From the NCBI RefSeq assembly GCF_003316635.1, contig NZ_QNQP01000001.1, positions 239,647 to 303,646 on the forward strand: 64,000 nucleotides of DNA, given 5' to 3'. Position 1 is the first letter of the stretch. The number at the start of each line of letters is the position of its first letter. Origin of the DNA: Roseovarius dicentrarchi. GTDB taxonomy: Bacteria; Pseudomonadota; Alphaproteobacteria; Rhodobacterales; Rhodobacteraceae. Below, one piece after another: positions 19,801-27,243 of the stretch. The translations under genes and the position numbers were made by a program. Below the pieces are notes generated by a model. That model was not told the origin of the DNA. It did no database searches and worked only from the letters and a program-made list of their open reading frames with translations.

Positions 19801-20317
19801 GGCCGGAAATACCCGCGGCTTCCTCCAGAATGCGGCGGCGCGATTTCGGCTTGGCGTTGATCAGCTCGGAGATCTGCCCCTGCCGAACGAGTGCGGGCGA
19901 ATGGGCCCCGGTCGAGGCATCCGCGAACAGCATCTGAACGTCGCGGGCGCGCACATCCTTGCCGTTGACCTGATAGGCGCTGCCGACGTCGCGGGTGATG
20001 CGGCGCACGATTTCAATGTGATCGGCGTCGTTGAAACCCGCAGGCGCCAGACGATCCGCGTTATCGATGTGAATCGTGACCTCGGCAAAGTTGCGCGCCC
20101 CGCGCGAGCTGGTCCCGGCGAAAATCACGTCTTCCATGCCGCCGCCGCGCATCGCCGTGGGCCGGTTTTCGCCCATCACCCAGCGCAGCGCCTCCAGCAG
20201 GTTGGATTTGCCGCAGCCATTGGGGCCGACAACGCCGGTGCGCCCGTCACCGATGATCAGATCGGTCGGGTCGACAAAGCTTTTGAAGCCGGTCAGTCTG
20301 AGCTTGGAAAATCGCAA
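16862..20317 (-). CDS. smc: Chromosome segregation protein SMC
   Basis: Condensin ATPase that organises and segregates the chromosome. About 1151 residues carry Walker A GPNGCGKSNLLEALRWVMGE near residue 32, long Ala/Glu/Arg-rich coiled coils broken by a hinge near residues 480-600, the C-terminal signature LSLLSGGEQTLTALAL and Walker B ICVLDEVDAPLDDANV. The chosen start is TTG at 20315-20317 (MRFSKLRLTGFKSF), which matches the family N-terminus; another in-frame TTG lies at 20365. scpA and scpB are not in the window. Confidence 0.96.
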   Translation of the reverse strand: MRFSKLRLTGFKSFVDPTDLIIGDGRTGVVGPNGCGKSNLLEALRWVMGENRPTAMRGGGMEDVIFAGTSSRGARNFAEVTIHIDNADRLAPAGFNDADHIEIVRRITRDVGSAYQVNGKDVRARDVQMLFADASTGAHSPALVRQGQISELINAKPKSRRRILEEAAGISGLYQRRHEAELKLRGAEANLTRVDDTVDQLAAQLATLARQARQAARYRTIGDALRAAEGLLLYRRWHEADQALAAARAELRERITATTRAETAARAAAKARIGAEEALPGLREEEAIAAAVLQRLTVEQASLTDQATAARTRIETLEGRIAQLDRDFAREAELNQDADDTITRLGAEEAELADADEGHEDMLDAAAEAATEASEVLQERESDLAILTEDVARLSARHQSAARLVSDSRKTLDRSEAEASRARAAVEQSRAMMDTAGRDFEAAREAEQTARQAADAAEAALIAADEARSEAQTREADARAERSAADGEFSALSAEVSALARMLDRDTAEGGQILDRLQVQQGYEKALGAALADDLRAPQVAADGPSGWTELPDYPQAQTLPEGVPPLTQNVSVPDVLARRMSQIGLVDSDDGPRLQALLKPGQRLVSVEGDLWRWDGFRAWAEDAPSAAALRLQQLNRLEELKQLLEHATARAEGARAAHDTLKRQLAERTEADTAARAARRSADSAIGDASRALSRAEADRTLAASKQEALGLAVTRHEEDAMAGRAQLAEAEAALSALGDLDQERARVDDVKTAVEAARITMMSRRAAHDELRREGDARVRRRQDVARELASWRTRLETAEKRSAELIARKDSAQAELAEASAIPAVLAQKAEALTQKIADARARSDQSRTALAAADTALRDATETERTTERAAGEAREARARSEARADGASEARRAAHERIRDELDSTPEALADTLAVDTENMPSLDSIEADVNRLKRQRDALGSVNLRAEEDAKEIEAEHGALISEKTDLEEAIKALRSGISSLNREGRERLLAAFDQVNTNFSTLFKHLFGGGEANLVLVESDDPLEAGLEIMCQPPGKKLATLSLLSGGEQTLTALALIFGVFLANPAPICVLDEVDAPLDDANVARFCDLLDEMCRRTETRFLIITHNAVTMSRMDRLFGVTMAEQGVSQLVSVDLKKAEEMVA

Positions 20318-20454
20318 GGGGGGTCTGGTCCGTTCTGGTTGTGTCTGTTCAGCTTTGCGGCGCAATGTGGTGACCGGGCGGGCGGGCTGTCAATGCGAAA
20401 CGCGCGCAGCGCCCCGCTTGACTTTGCCCGCAAGGGCGCGCCACATCTGGCCTC

Positions 20455-20904
20455 ATGATAATCGTCGCCCCTGCCAACCCGCTTGACCCTGCGCCGCGCG
20501 CGCTGCTGGAGCAAAGCCATGCGCTGATGCAGCAGCTGTTCGCGCCCGAGGATAACTTTTTCCTCGGGTTTGAGGCGCTGTGCGCGCCCGAGGTTCATTT
20601 TATCACGGCCCGCGATGGCGGGACGGTTCTGGCAACGGGCGCCGTGGTGCAGATGGACGGTTACTGCGAAGTCAAATCCATGTTTACCGCCGCCGAGGCC
20701 AGAGGGCGCGGTGTTGCCGCCGCCGTGCTGCGCGCGTTGGAAGATCATGCGCGCAGTTTAAAGGTGCCACTCTTGCGGCTTGAAACGGGCGAAGCCCTGG
20801 CCAGCGCCATCCGTCTGTACGAGCGCCATGGCTTCACACGCTGCGACCGCTTTGGCGACTACCAGCCCAATGACGTTAGCGTTTACATGGAAAAAACTCT
20901 GTGA
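20455..20904 (+). CDS. GNAT family N-acetyltransferase
   Basis: A 149-residue acetyltransferase. The acetyl-CoA loop is seen in MFTAAEARGRGVAAAVLRALEDHARS (positions about 80-105, pattern RGRGVA), followed by LRLETGEALASAIRLYERHGF typical of motif B. The substrate is unknown. It is divergent from smc with about 137 bases between starts. Confidence 0.87.
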   Translation: MIIVAPANPLDPAPRALLEQSHALMQQLFAPEDNFFLGFEALCAPEVHFITARDGGTVLATGAVVQMDGYCEVKSMFTAAEARGRGVAAAVLRALEDHARSLKVPLLRLETGEALASAIRLYERHGFTRCDRFGDYQPNDVSVYMEKTL

Positions 20905-20936
20905 ATACCGGGCAGTAACAGGCTCCTTTGCACGGT

Positions 20937-21128
20937 TCAGCTGTCGTCGCTGCCCTCTTTGCTACGCTCGTCCTGTGCTGCTTTCATACGTGCCAAAAGT
21001 TCGGCCTTGCTGGGCCGCCCGCCCGAGCGCTGGCCAAACGGATCCTTATCCGACCCCGGCGCATTGTGTTCGGAGTGGCGGGGGGCATTGCGTCCCATCT
21101 TGGGGGCGCCCTGTGCCTTGTAATTCAT
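20937..21128 (-). CDS. Small conserved hypothetical protein
   Basis: A 63-residue, very hydrophilic and basic protein (MNYKAQGAPKMGRNAPRHSE...), apparently disordered apart from a short C-terminal helix SKAELLARMKAAQDERSK. GAGGA lies upstream of the ATG at 21126-21128. I recall similar short proteins in other Rhodobacteraceae, but I know no function. It is convergent with the GNAT gene and co-directional with the lipoprotein gene. Confidence 0.6.
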   Translation of the reverse strand: MNYKAQGAPKMGRNAPRHSEHNAPGSDKDPFGQRSGGRPSKAELLARMKAAQDERSKEGSDDS

Positions 21129-21233
21129 GACTCTATCCTCGCGGGCGAAGCTGCCCAAAGCCAGCTATCGCGCAAATATACGCATTATTCAAGCGCTGCC
21201 AAACCGCCCGTCAGCGGCGGGTGGACCGCTTTT

Positions 21234-21635
21234 TCAGTATCGCACCCCCTCGCATGTCAACTCGGCCAGTCCATCCGTAATTGCGTAAACATCACAGTCA
21301 TATGTGTTGCCGCGTGGCAAGGGCGCCAGCGGCTGACCGCAATCCAGACGCGCCGTCATCAGCGCAGCATCGCCGCCAAGCCGCCTGACCCGGCAGCCCG
21401 ACACACGCTCGATCGCGGCAACACCCTGCGGCGCCACTGAATCAAGGCGCGGCGCCCATTGCCGGTCCAGGCGAATCGCCTCGGCGCGAGCGCCATCCAC
21501 ACGCACATCGAAGGTCGCGCCCGCGACAGTGATGCGCGTCGCTTCAACCCCGCGAAAGCCAGGGCCGGGCGTATTGCACGCGCTGCACAGCAGCACGGCG
21601 AGCGGGATCAGGTAGCGCAGCAAATCACTCATCAT
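21234..21635 (-). CDS. Predicted lipoprotein of unknown function
   Basis: A 133-residue exported protein with a lipobox at LLCSAC (lipidated Cys near residue 20) after a hydrophobic segment. Four further cysteines (in GCRVRR, LDCGQP, YDCDVY and LTCEG) could form periplasmic disulfides. No domain is recognised. It is divergent from preT across an AT-rich intergenic region. Confidence 0.72.
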   Translation of the reverse strand: MMSDLLRYLIPLAVLLCSACNTPGPGFRGVEATRITVAGATFDVRVDGARAEAIRLDRQWAPRLDSVAPQGVAAIERVSGCRVRRLGGDAALMTARLDCGQPLAPLPRGNTYDCDVYAITDGLAELTCEGVRY

Positions 21636-21739
21636 GCCAACCTAACCGCCTGAACCTTAACACCCGCCTAACAACGCCGCAGCGCAGCAATCATTCATGG
21701 CACAGCCGATAATCGCAACAAAATATCGCCACCCAATAT

Positions 21740-21755
21740 TTTACCAATTGATAAA
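21740..21755. promoter_or_regulatory. RutR-like operator upstream of preTA
   Basis: TTTACCAATTGATAAA matches the known RutR consensus TTGACCA-NN-TGGTCAA at 11 of the 14 defined positions and is nearly palindromic. It lies about 62 bases before the preT start in an AT-rich promoter region. A closer match lies in front of the amidase gene next to the rutR-like gene, which supports a shared regulator. Confidence 0.65.
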
Positions 21756-21816
21756 ATAAAAAACTGTGAAATAGTGAATGCAGCCACCCCACCCGACCTG
21801 CGTGATGGAGGACGCC

Positions 21817-23145
21817 ATGAAAGACACCGCGTTGACCCCCGGCATAACCGCCGGACGACTGCCCCCCGAAGACTATGCTCAGAACTTCTCGGATCTGCAC
21901 GCGCCGCTGGACCGGCACGAGGCGCTTGTCGCGGCGGATCGCTGTTATTTTTGCCATGACGCCCCATGCATCACGGCCTGCCCCACCGCCATCGACATTC
22001 CGCTGTTCATCCGGCAGATCGCCACCGGAACGCCGGAGGCCGCCGCCCGGACCATCCTGACGCAGAACATCATGGGCGGCATGTGCGCCCGCGTCTGCCC
22101 CACCGAAACCCTGTGCGAAGAGGCCTGCGTGCGCGAAGTGGCCGAAGGCAAACCCGTGCTGATCGGCCAGTTGCAGCGCTACGCGACCGATACGCTGATG
22201 GACGCCGGCGTGCATCCCTTCACCCGCGCGGCTCCAACCGGAAAACGCATCGCCGTGGTGGGCGCCGGGCCTGCTGGCCTTGCCTGCGCGCACCGGCTGG
22301 CGATGCATGGACATGATATCACCGTGTTTGACGCACGTGAAAAACCCGGCGGGCTGAATGAATATGGCATCGCCAGTTACAAAACCCCCGATGACTTTGC
22401 CGCGCGCGAGGTTGAGTGGCTGCTGAAAATCGGCGGGATCGACATACAGACCGGCCAGCGCCTGGGCGAGAGCCTGACGCTGGAACAGCTGAAATCAGAC
22501 TATGACGCTGTGTTCCTGGGCATCGGGCTGGGCGGTGTGAACGCGCTGAACCTTGAGGGCGAAGACAAGGACGGGTTGCGCGATGCGGTCGATTTCATTG
22601 CCGACCTCAGACAGGCAGGCGACGTCTCAAACGTACCCATCGGCCGCGATGTGGTGGTGATTGGCGGCGGCATGACCGCTGTGGACGCCGCCGTGCAGGC
22701 AAAGCTGCTGGGCGCACTGAACGTCACGCTGGTCTACCGGCGCGGCCGCGAGCGCATGAACGCCAGCCCGTTCGAGCAGGATCTGGCTGCCTCGACCGGC
22801 GTTCGGATCATCACAGGCGCCACACCGCGCGGCATCATCGGCAACGGCGCCGTGCGCGAGATCGAGTTTGAATATACCGACGACGATCTGAACCCGACCG
22901 GCCAGACCTTTCGCCTTGCCGCCGATCAGGTCTTCAAGGCAATCGGTCAGTCGCTGCAGGGTGATGCCCTGCCGGATCTGGAAGGCCGCAAGATCGCTGT
23001 CACCGGCGCCGGACGCACCTCGATGCAGGGTGTCTGGGCAGGCGGTGACTGTGCTGCGGGCGGCGACGATCTGACCGTCACGGCCGTGGCCGAGGGCCGC
23101 GACGCCGCAATGGATATTCACGCAAGTCTGACGAACGCGGGCTAA
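21817..23145 (+). CDS. preT: NAD-dependent dihydropyrimidine dehydrogenase, PreT subunit
   Basis: Flavoprotein subunit that, with PreA, reduces uracil and thymine to dihydro-forms (first step of the reductive pathway). The N-terminal Fe-S region has CYFCHDAPCITACP and GGMCARVCPTETLCEEACV, followed by two dinucleotide-binding folds: VVGAGPAGLACAHRLA near residue 145 and VVIGGGMTAVDAA near residue 285, as in glutamate synthase small-subunit relatives. The start at 21817 is preceded by GGAGG at 6 bases. preA follows after 30 bases. Confidence 0.93.
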   Translation: MKDTALTPGITAGRLPPEDYAQNFSDLHAPLDRHEALVAADRCYFCHDAPCITACPTAIDIPLFIRQIATGTPEAAARTILTQNIMGGMCARVCPTETLCEEACVREVAEGKPVLIGQLQRYATDTLMDAGVHPFTRAAPTGKRIAVVGAGPAGLACAHRLAMHGHDITVFDAREKPGGLNEYGIASYKTPDDFAAREVEWLLKIGGIDIQTGQRLGESLTLEQLKSDYDAVFLGIGLGGVNALNLEGEDKDGLRDAVDFIADLRQAGDVSNVPIGRDVVVIGGGMTAVDAAVQAKLLGALNVTLVYRRGRERMNASPFEQDLAASTGVRIITGATPRGIIGNGAVREIEFEYTDDDLNPTGQTFRLAADQVFKAIGQSLQGDALPDLEGRKIAVTGAGRTSMQGVWAGGDCAAGGDDLTVTAVAEGRDAAMDIHASLTNAG

Positions 23146-23175
23146 GGCCCGACACGCAAGACAGGGAGACATAAG

Positions 23176-24480
23176 ATGGCTGACCTCACGAGCGACTTCA
23201 TCGGAATCAAATCGCCGAACCCCTTCTGGCTGGCCTCCGCGCCGCCGACGGACAAGGAATACAACGTGCGCCGCGCCTTCGATGCAGGCTGGGGCGGCGT
23301 GGTCTGGAAGACACTGGGCGAGGCTGGCCCGCCCGTCGTCAACGTCAACGGACCGCGCTATGGCGCGATCTACGGCGCGGACCGGCGGCTTTTGGGCCTG
23401 AACAACATCGAGCTGATTACCGACCGCCCTTTGGAGGTGAACCTTGAGGAAATGAAGCGCGTCAAGCGGGACTACCCTGACCGCGCCCTGATCGCGTCCC
23501 TGATGGTGCCCGTAAACGAGGACGCTTGGCGCGAGATCCTGCGCCGCGTCGAGGATACCGGATGTGACGGGGTCGAACTGAACTTCGGCTGTCCCCACGG
23601 CATGAGCGAGCGCGGCATGGGCAGCGCGGTGGGCCAGGTGCCGGAATATGTCGGGCAGGTTGCGCATTGGTGCAAGAAACACTCGGATTTGCCGGTGATC
23701 GTCAAGCTGACGCCGAATATCACCGATGTCCGCAAACCCGCACAGGCCGCGATGGAAGGGGGCGCCGATGCGGTCAGTCTGATCAATACCATCAACTCGA
23801 TCACCTCGGTTGATCTGGACCTTTTTGCGCCGCAGCCGACGATCGACGGCAAAGGTGCCCATGGCGGCTATTGCGGGCCTGCGGTGAAACCGATTGCGCT
23901 GAACATGGTTGCGGAAATCGCCCGCGATCCGGCCACGCGACACTTGCCGATCAGCGGCATCGGCGGCATCACCACCTGGCGCGACGCTGCCGAATTCATG
24001 GCGCTGGGCGCAGGAAATGTGCAGGTTTGCACGGCGGCCATGACCTACGGGTTCAAAATCGTCGAAGAGATGATTTCAGGTCTTAGCCAGTGGATGGACG
24101 AAAAAGATCTGACATCCACATCGCAAATTGTGGGCCGTGCTGTGCCAAACACCGTCAACTGGCAGGATCTGAACCTGAACTATGTCGCCAAGGCGGTCAT
24201 AAATCAGGACGATTGCATCAAGTGCGGCCGCTGCTTTGCTGCCTGCGAGGACACGTCGCATCAGGCTATTTCGATGTCCGAAGACCGCGTATTCGAAGTG
24301 ATCGACGCTGAATGCGTTGCGTGCAACCTGTGCGTCAATGTGTGTCCGGTCGAAAACTGCATCACGATGGAGCAGATGGCACCCGGCACAACAGACCCCC
24401 GCACTGGCAAAGTTGTCGAGGCAGACTATGCCAACTGGACGACACACCCCAACAACCCAGGCGTCTGCGCCGCCGAATGA
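23176..24480 (+). CDS. preA: NAD-dependent dihydropyrimidine dehydrogenase, PreA subunit
   Basis: Catalytic subunit of dihydropyrimidine dehydrogenase. A dihydroorotate-dehydrogenase-like FMN barrel (IKSPNPFWLASAPPTDK at the N-terminus, ELNFGCPHGM, and a catalytic-loop cysteine in this region) is followed by a C-terminal ferredoxin domain with two 4Fe-4S motifs, CIKCGRCFAACED and CVACNLCVNVCP. The 434 residues fit the family. It forms a two-gene operon with preT. Confidence 0.95.
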   Translation: MADLTSDFIGIKSPNPFWLASAPPTDKEYNVRRAFDAGWGGVVWKTLGEAGPPVVNVNGPRYGAIYGADRRLLGLNNIELITDRPLEVNLEEMKRVKRDYPDRALIASLMVPVNEDAWREILRRVEDTGCDGVELNFGCPHGMSERGMGSAVGQVPEYVGQVAHWCKKHSDLPVIVKLTPNITDVRKPAQAAMEGGADAVSLINTINSITSVDLDLFAPQPTIDGKGAHGGYCGPAVKPIALNMVAEIARDPATRHLPISGIGGITTWRDAAEFMALGAGNVQVCTAAMTYGFKIVEEMISGLSQWMDEKDLTSTSQIVGRAVPNTVNWQDLNLNYVAKAVINQDDCIKCGRCFAACEDTSHQAISMSEDRVFEVIDAECVACNLCVNVCPVENCITMEQMAPGTTDPRTGKVVEADYANWTTHPNNPGVCAAE

Positions 24481-24483
24481 GTC

Positions 24484-24529
24484 AGATTTTTCGCGAAAAA
24501 TCTCACTGGAGAAAATTCGCGAATTTTCT
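24484..24529. repeat. Two tandem 20-base perfect palindromes
   Basis: AGATTTTTCGCGAAAAATCT at 24484-24503 and AGAAAATTCGCGAATTTTCT at 24510-24529 are each perfectly self-complementary. Both are centred on TTCGCGAA, and the centres are 26 bases apart. They begin 3 bases after the preA stop, and the second touches the stop of the convergent small gene. They may act as a bidirectional terminator or a protein-binding site. Confidence 0.85.
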
Positions 24530-24759
24530 TAAAATATCACTTCGATCGGGCCGTTGTGGCACACAACAATGAACTGATCGGCGGTGCGTATCAGGTGAAA
24601 TCCACGCTTGCGCACCGCCTGAACGAAGGTTTCGCGCCCCACTTCGCGGTCTACCCACGCCTGAGACCGGCGTACGACGCCGCCGCAACGCGCGGCTTTG
24701 GCCGCAAACATCTGATCAAGCCAATACTCCGGTTCTGTGATTCTGCTAAGGTTCTGCAT
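24529..24759 (-). CDS. Small conserved protein (Roseobacter type, unknown function)
   Basis: A 76-residue protein (MQNLSRITEPEYWLDQMF...). The pattern WLDQMFAAKAARCGGVVRR followed by VGRETFVQAVRKRGFHLIRTADQFIVVCHNGPIEV resembles short Rhodobacteraceae proteins sometimes labelled phosphoribosylanthranilate isomerase; that label is not supported by length or motifs. ATG at 24757-24759 is chosen because it fits the conserved start; an upstream in-frame ATG exists. Function unknown. Confidence 0.62.
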   Translation of the reverse strand: MQNLSRITEPEYWLDQMFAAKAARCGGVVRRSQAWVDREVGRETFVQAVRKRGFHLIRTADQFIVVCHNGPIEVIF

Positions 24760-24794
24760 GGCAAACATCTTGCAAGAACAAGATGAACCCAAGA

Positions 24795-25031
24795 TTAACG
24801 GCGCCGATAATGATCGGTGCGATCTTCGATGACGCGCGCACCATCCCCGCCCAGATCATCGGCGTCCAATATTTGCCCTGACACGGCCGTCACGCGCGGA
24901 ACTGGCCCACTGCCCAAGGCAGCGGCAACACGCACTGCGCGCATCAGTTGATCCGTGCGCAACCGCGCAGCGGCAGGATCAGCCGCAGCAGAATTTTCAT
25001 AGATAAATCCTTGACGATATAACCCCGACAT
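24795..25031 (-). CDS. Small hypothetical protein
   Basis: A 78-residue open frame (MSGLYRQGFIYENSAAADPA...). GGGGGAGCG sits directly before the ATG at 25029-25031, a good ribosome site. Together with the small gene at 24529-24759 it fills what would otherwise be a 600-base gap between preA and the TetR gene. No domain is recognised, and it could still be a chance frame in GC-rich DNA. Nothing else is visible in 24793-25122. Confidence 0.45.
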   Translation of the reverse strand: MSGLYRQGFIYENSAAADPAAARLRTDQLMRAVRVAAALGSGPVPRVTAVSGQILDADDLGGDGARVIEDRTDHYRRR

Positions 25032-25122
25032 TTCGCTCCCCCACGGAGCCCTCACCCACCCCCACCATAAAACCCGCAGCTGCGGGCACCAAATTCAATC
25101 TGGCATCAAGATTAACGCAATT

Positions 25123-25755
25123 CTAATCCGAATCGGCGCGTAACAGGCGGGTATAGAGCGTCATCAGAAACGCTTCGGCGCCGTCTGTCGCATCGCGCCC
25201 CGCCATCAGGACGCCGACTTGCGCCTCGAAATCGGCGTAATGCTGCGTGGTGGCCCAGATGGAAAATATCAAATGTTGCGGGTCCGTGGGTGCGATGCGG
25301 CCCGCGTCGATCCAACGCTGGATCGTTCTTGCGGCGTCGTCCACCAGCGGCTTCAGATCACCATCCAGATGCGGGGCGATTCGAGGGGCGCCCTGAAGGA
25401 TCTCATTGGCGAAAAGCCGGCTTTCACGCGGGTATTTCTGACTCATCTTCAACTTGCGCCGAATGTAGGTCAGGATCTCCTCCAATGGCTCGCCCTCAGG
25501 GTTCAGACGGCGGAGCGGAGCCAGCCAGCGATCCATGAGCTGATTCAGCAACGTCACATGAATCTCTTCTTTGCCATTGAAATAATACAGAATATTCGGC
25601 TTACTCAGCCCGGCCTGCTCGGCAATCTGGTCCAATGTGGCGCCGCGATATCCATGCTGGGAAAACACATCAAGCGCCGCCTCGATAATCCGCGCGCGAT
25701 TGCGTTTCTGGATACGGCTGCGCCTTGCGGTCCCATCATCGCCTGCGTCGCCCAT
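25123..25755 (-). CDS. rutR: TetR-family regulator, RutR-like
   Basis: A 210-residue TetR-family repressor. The HTH is in RIIEAALDVFSQHGYRGATLDQIAEQAGLSKPNILYYF (residues about 20-60, read with breaks), and the C-terminal domain with HLIFSIWATTQHYADFEAQV closely resembles RutR, the uracil/thymine-responsive regulator of pyrimidine degradation. The start at 25755 follows GGGGAGGGG. It is divergent from the pyrimidine catabolic operon, and a near-consensus RutR site lies in the shared promoter, so autoregulation is likely (inference). Confidence 0.88.
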   Translation of the reverse strand: MGDAGDDGTARRSRIQKRNRARIIEAALDVFSQHGYRGATLDQIAEQAGLSKPNILYYFNGKEEIHVTLLNQLMDRWLAPLRRLNPEGEPLEEILTYIRRKLKMSQKYPRESRLFANEILQGAPRIAPHLDGDLKPLVDDAARTIQRWIDAGRIAPTDPQHLIFSIWATTQHYADFEAQVGVLMAGRDATDGAEAFLMTLYTRLLRADSD

Positions 25756-25830
25756 TACGCCCCTCCCCTGTTTCCGGCCGCACATGTCCGCGCAAACCGG
25801 CACATGTGCAAAACTCGCTCAACACTATTC

Positions 25831-25836
25831 TTGACA
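25831..25836 (+). promoter_or_regulatory. Likely -35 element of the amidase-hydA operon
   Basis: TTGACA at 25831-25836 is a consensus -35 hexamer. A weak -10 (AATCGT) would fall near 25854-25859, which places the start of transcription close to the RutR-like box at 25864. That is a natural position for repression. Confidence 0.45.
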
Positions 25837-25863
25837 GGCGCGGGAGCGTGCGCAATCGTTAAG

Positions 25864-25879
25864 TTGACCATTTGGTAAA
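25864..25879. promoter_or_regulatory. RutR-like operator between rutR and the amidase gene
   Basis: TTGACCATTTGGTAAA matches TTGACCA-NN-TGGTCAA at all but one defined position. It lies 36 bases before the amidase ATG and about 109 bases before the rutR-like start, and would overlap the predicted transcription start downstream of the TTGACA at 25831. Confidence 0.8.
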
Positions 25880-25914
25880 AGACGATCCAGCGACCACGCA
25901 AGGAAGGCACAGAC

Positions 25915-27165
25915 ATGGCTGCACCCGCACAAAACCTCAAGATCAACGGCCAGCGCCTGTGGGACAGCCTGATGGACATGGCCAAGATCGGCCCCGGCAT
26001 CGCCGGTGGCAACGACCGCCAGACACTGACGGACGAGGATGCCGAAGGCCGCGCGCTGTTCCAATCCTGGTGCGAGGGTGCGGGCATGACCATGGGCCTT
26101 GACACCATGGGCAACATGTTCTTTCGCCGCGAAGGCACGGACCCCGACGCGCTGCCGGTCTATGTCGGCAGCCATCTGGACACGCAGCCCACGGGCGGCA
26201 AATATGATGGTGTGCTGGGCGTTCTGGCCGGGCTGGAACTGGTGCGCACCCTGAACGATCTGGACATCAAGACCAGGCACCCCATCGTCGTCACCAACTG
26301 GACGAACGAGGAAGGCACCCGCTTTGCGCCCGCCATGCTGGCCTCCGGCGTCTTTGCCGGCGTGCATGACGAGGAATGGGCAAATGAGCGCGTGGATGTG
26401 GATGGAAAAACATTCGGCGATGAGCTGAAACGCATTGGCTGGAAAGGCGACGAGCCGGTTGGCGAACGTAAGATGCATGCCTTTTTCGAACTGCACATCG
26501 AACAGGGCCCGATCCTGGAGGCCGAAGGCAAGGATATCGGCGTCGTCACCCACGGTCAGGGACTGGAGTGGACCGAGGTGACGATCACCGGACGCGACGC
26601 GCATACCGGCTCCACCCCGATGCCGATGCGCCGCAATGCCGGGCTGGGCATGGCGCGGGTGATGGAGAAGGTCGATCAGATCGCCCTTGCCCATGCGCCA
26701 AACGCCGTCGGCGCAATCGGTGCGCTAGAGGTGTTTCCCAATTCGCGCAACGTCATCCCCGGCAAGGCCGTCTTCACCGTCGATTTCCGCTCGCCCGATA
26801 TCGATACGCTGACCGAAATGGTCGCCCAGATGAAGGATGCCGCGCAAAAGATTTGCGATGAAATGGAATTGCAGGTGACGTTCGAGAAGGTCGGCGGTTT
26901 TGACCCTGTCGAATTCGACGCCGGTTGCGTAAGCGCCATCCGCTCCGCTGCCGAGCGTCTGGGCTATTCGCACAAGGATCTGATCTCGGGCGCGGGCCAC
27001 GATGCCTGCTGGATCAATCAGGTCGCGCCCACGGCAATGGTGATGTGCCCCTGCGTGGACGGTCTGTCGCATAACGAAGCCGAGGAAATCACACTGGACT
27101 GGGCGCGCGCGGGCGCCGACGTGCTGTTGCACGCGGTTGTTGAAACGGCGGGTGTTGCCGACTGA
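25915..27165 (+). CDS. Zn-dependent M20-type amidase (beta-ureidopropionase / N-carbamoyl-amino-acid hydrolase)
   Basis: Hydrolyses N-carbamoyl-beta-alanine (third step of reductive pyrimidine breakdown) or related N-carbamoyl amino acids. Metal-binding motifs of the family are present: VGSHLDTQPTGGKYDGVLGVLAGLE, TNEEGTRFAPAMLASG, FELHIEQGPILE and, late in the protein, SGAGHDACW. The context of PreTA and dihydropyrimidinase argues for ureidopropionase activity. It is 416 residues and begins the operon, with hydA 78 bases downstream. Confidence 0.9.
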   Translation: MAAPAQNLKINGQRLWDSLMDMAKIGPGIAGGNDRQTLTDEDAEGRALFQSWCEGAGMTMGLDTMGNMFFRREGTDPDALPVYVGSHLDTQPTGGKYDGVLGVLAGLELVRTLNDLDIKTRHPIVVTNWTNEEGTRFAPAMLASGVFAGVHDEEWANERVDVDGKTFGDELKRIGWKGDEPVGERKMHAFFELHIEQGPILEAEGKDIGVVTHGQGLEWTEVTITGRDAHTGSTPMPMRRNAGLGMARVMEKVDQIALAHAPNAVGAIGALEVFPNSRNVIPGKAVFTVDFRSPDIDTLTEMVAQMKDAAQKICDEMELQVTFEKVGGFDPVEFDAGCVSAIRSAAERLGYSHKDLISGAGHDACWINQVAPTAMVMCPCVDGLSHNEAEEITLDWARAGADVLLHAVVETAGVAD

Positions 27166-27243
27166 ACCACACACACGATCATATCCTGCGGGATAGCCAA
27201 AGCGGCGCAAAAAGACGCCGCGCGAAGCTCAGGGAGAATTACA

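Noticed and set aside
18902..20458. A 518-codon plus-strand frame opposite the SMC N-terminus
   Set aside because: It is antisense to the ATPase and coiled-coil region of smc, with a low-complexity peptide and no ribosome site.
24529..24759. Phosphoribosylanthranilate isomerase (TrpF)
   Set aside because: Similar short proteins sometimes carry this name, but 76 residues cannot form the TIM barrel and no TrpF motif is present.
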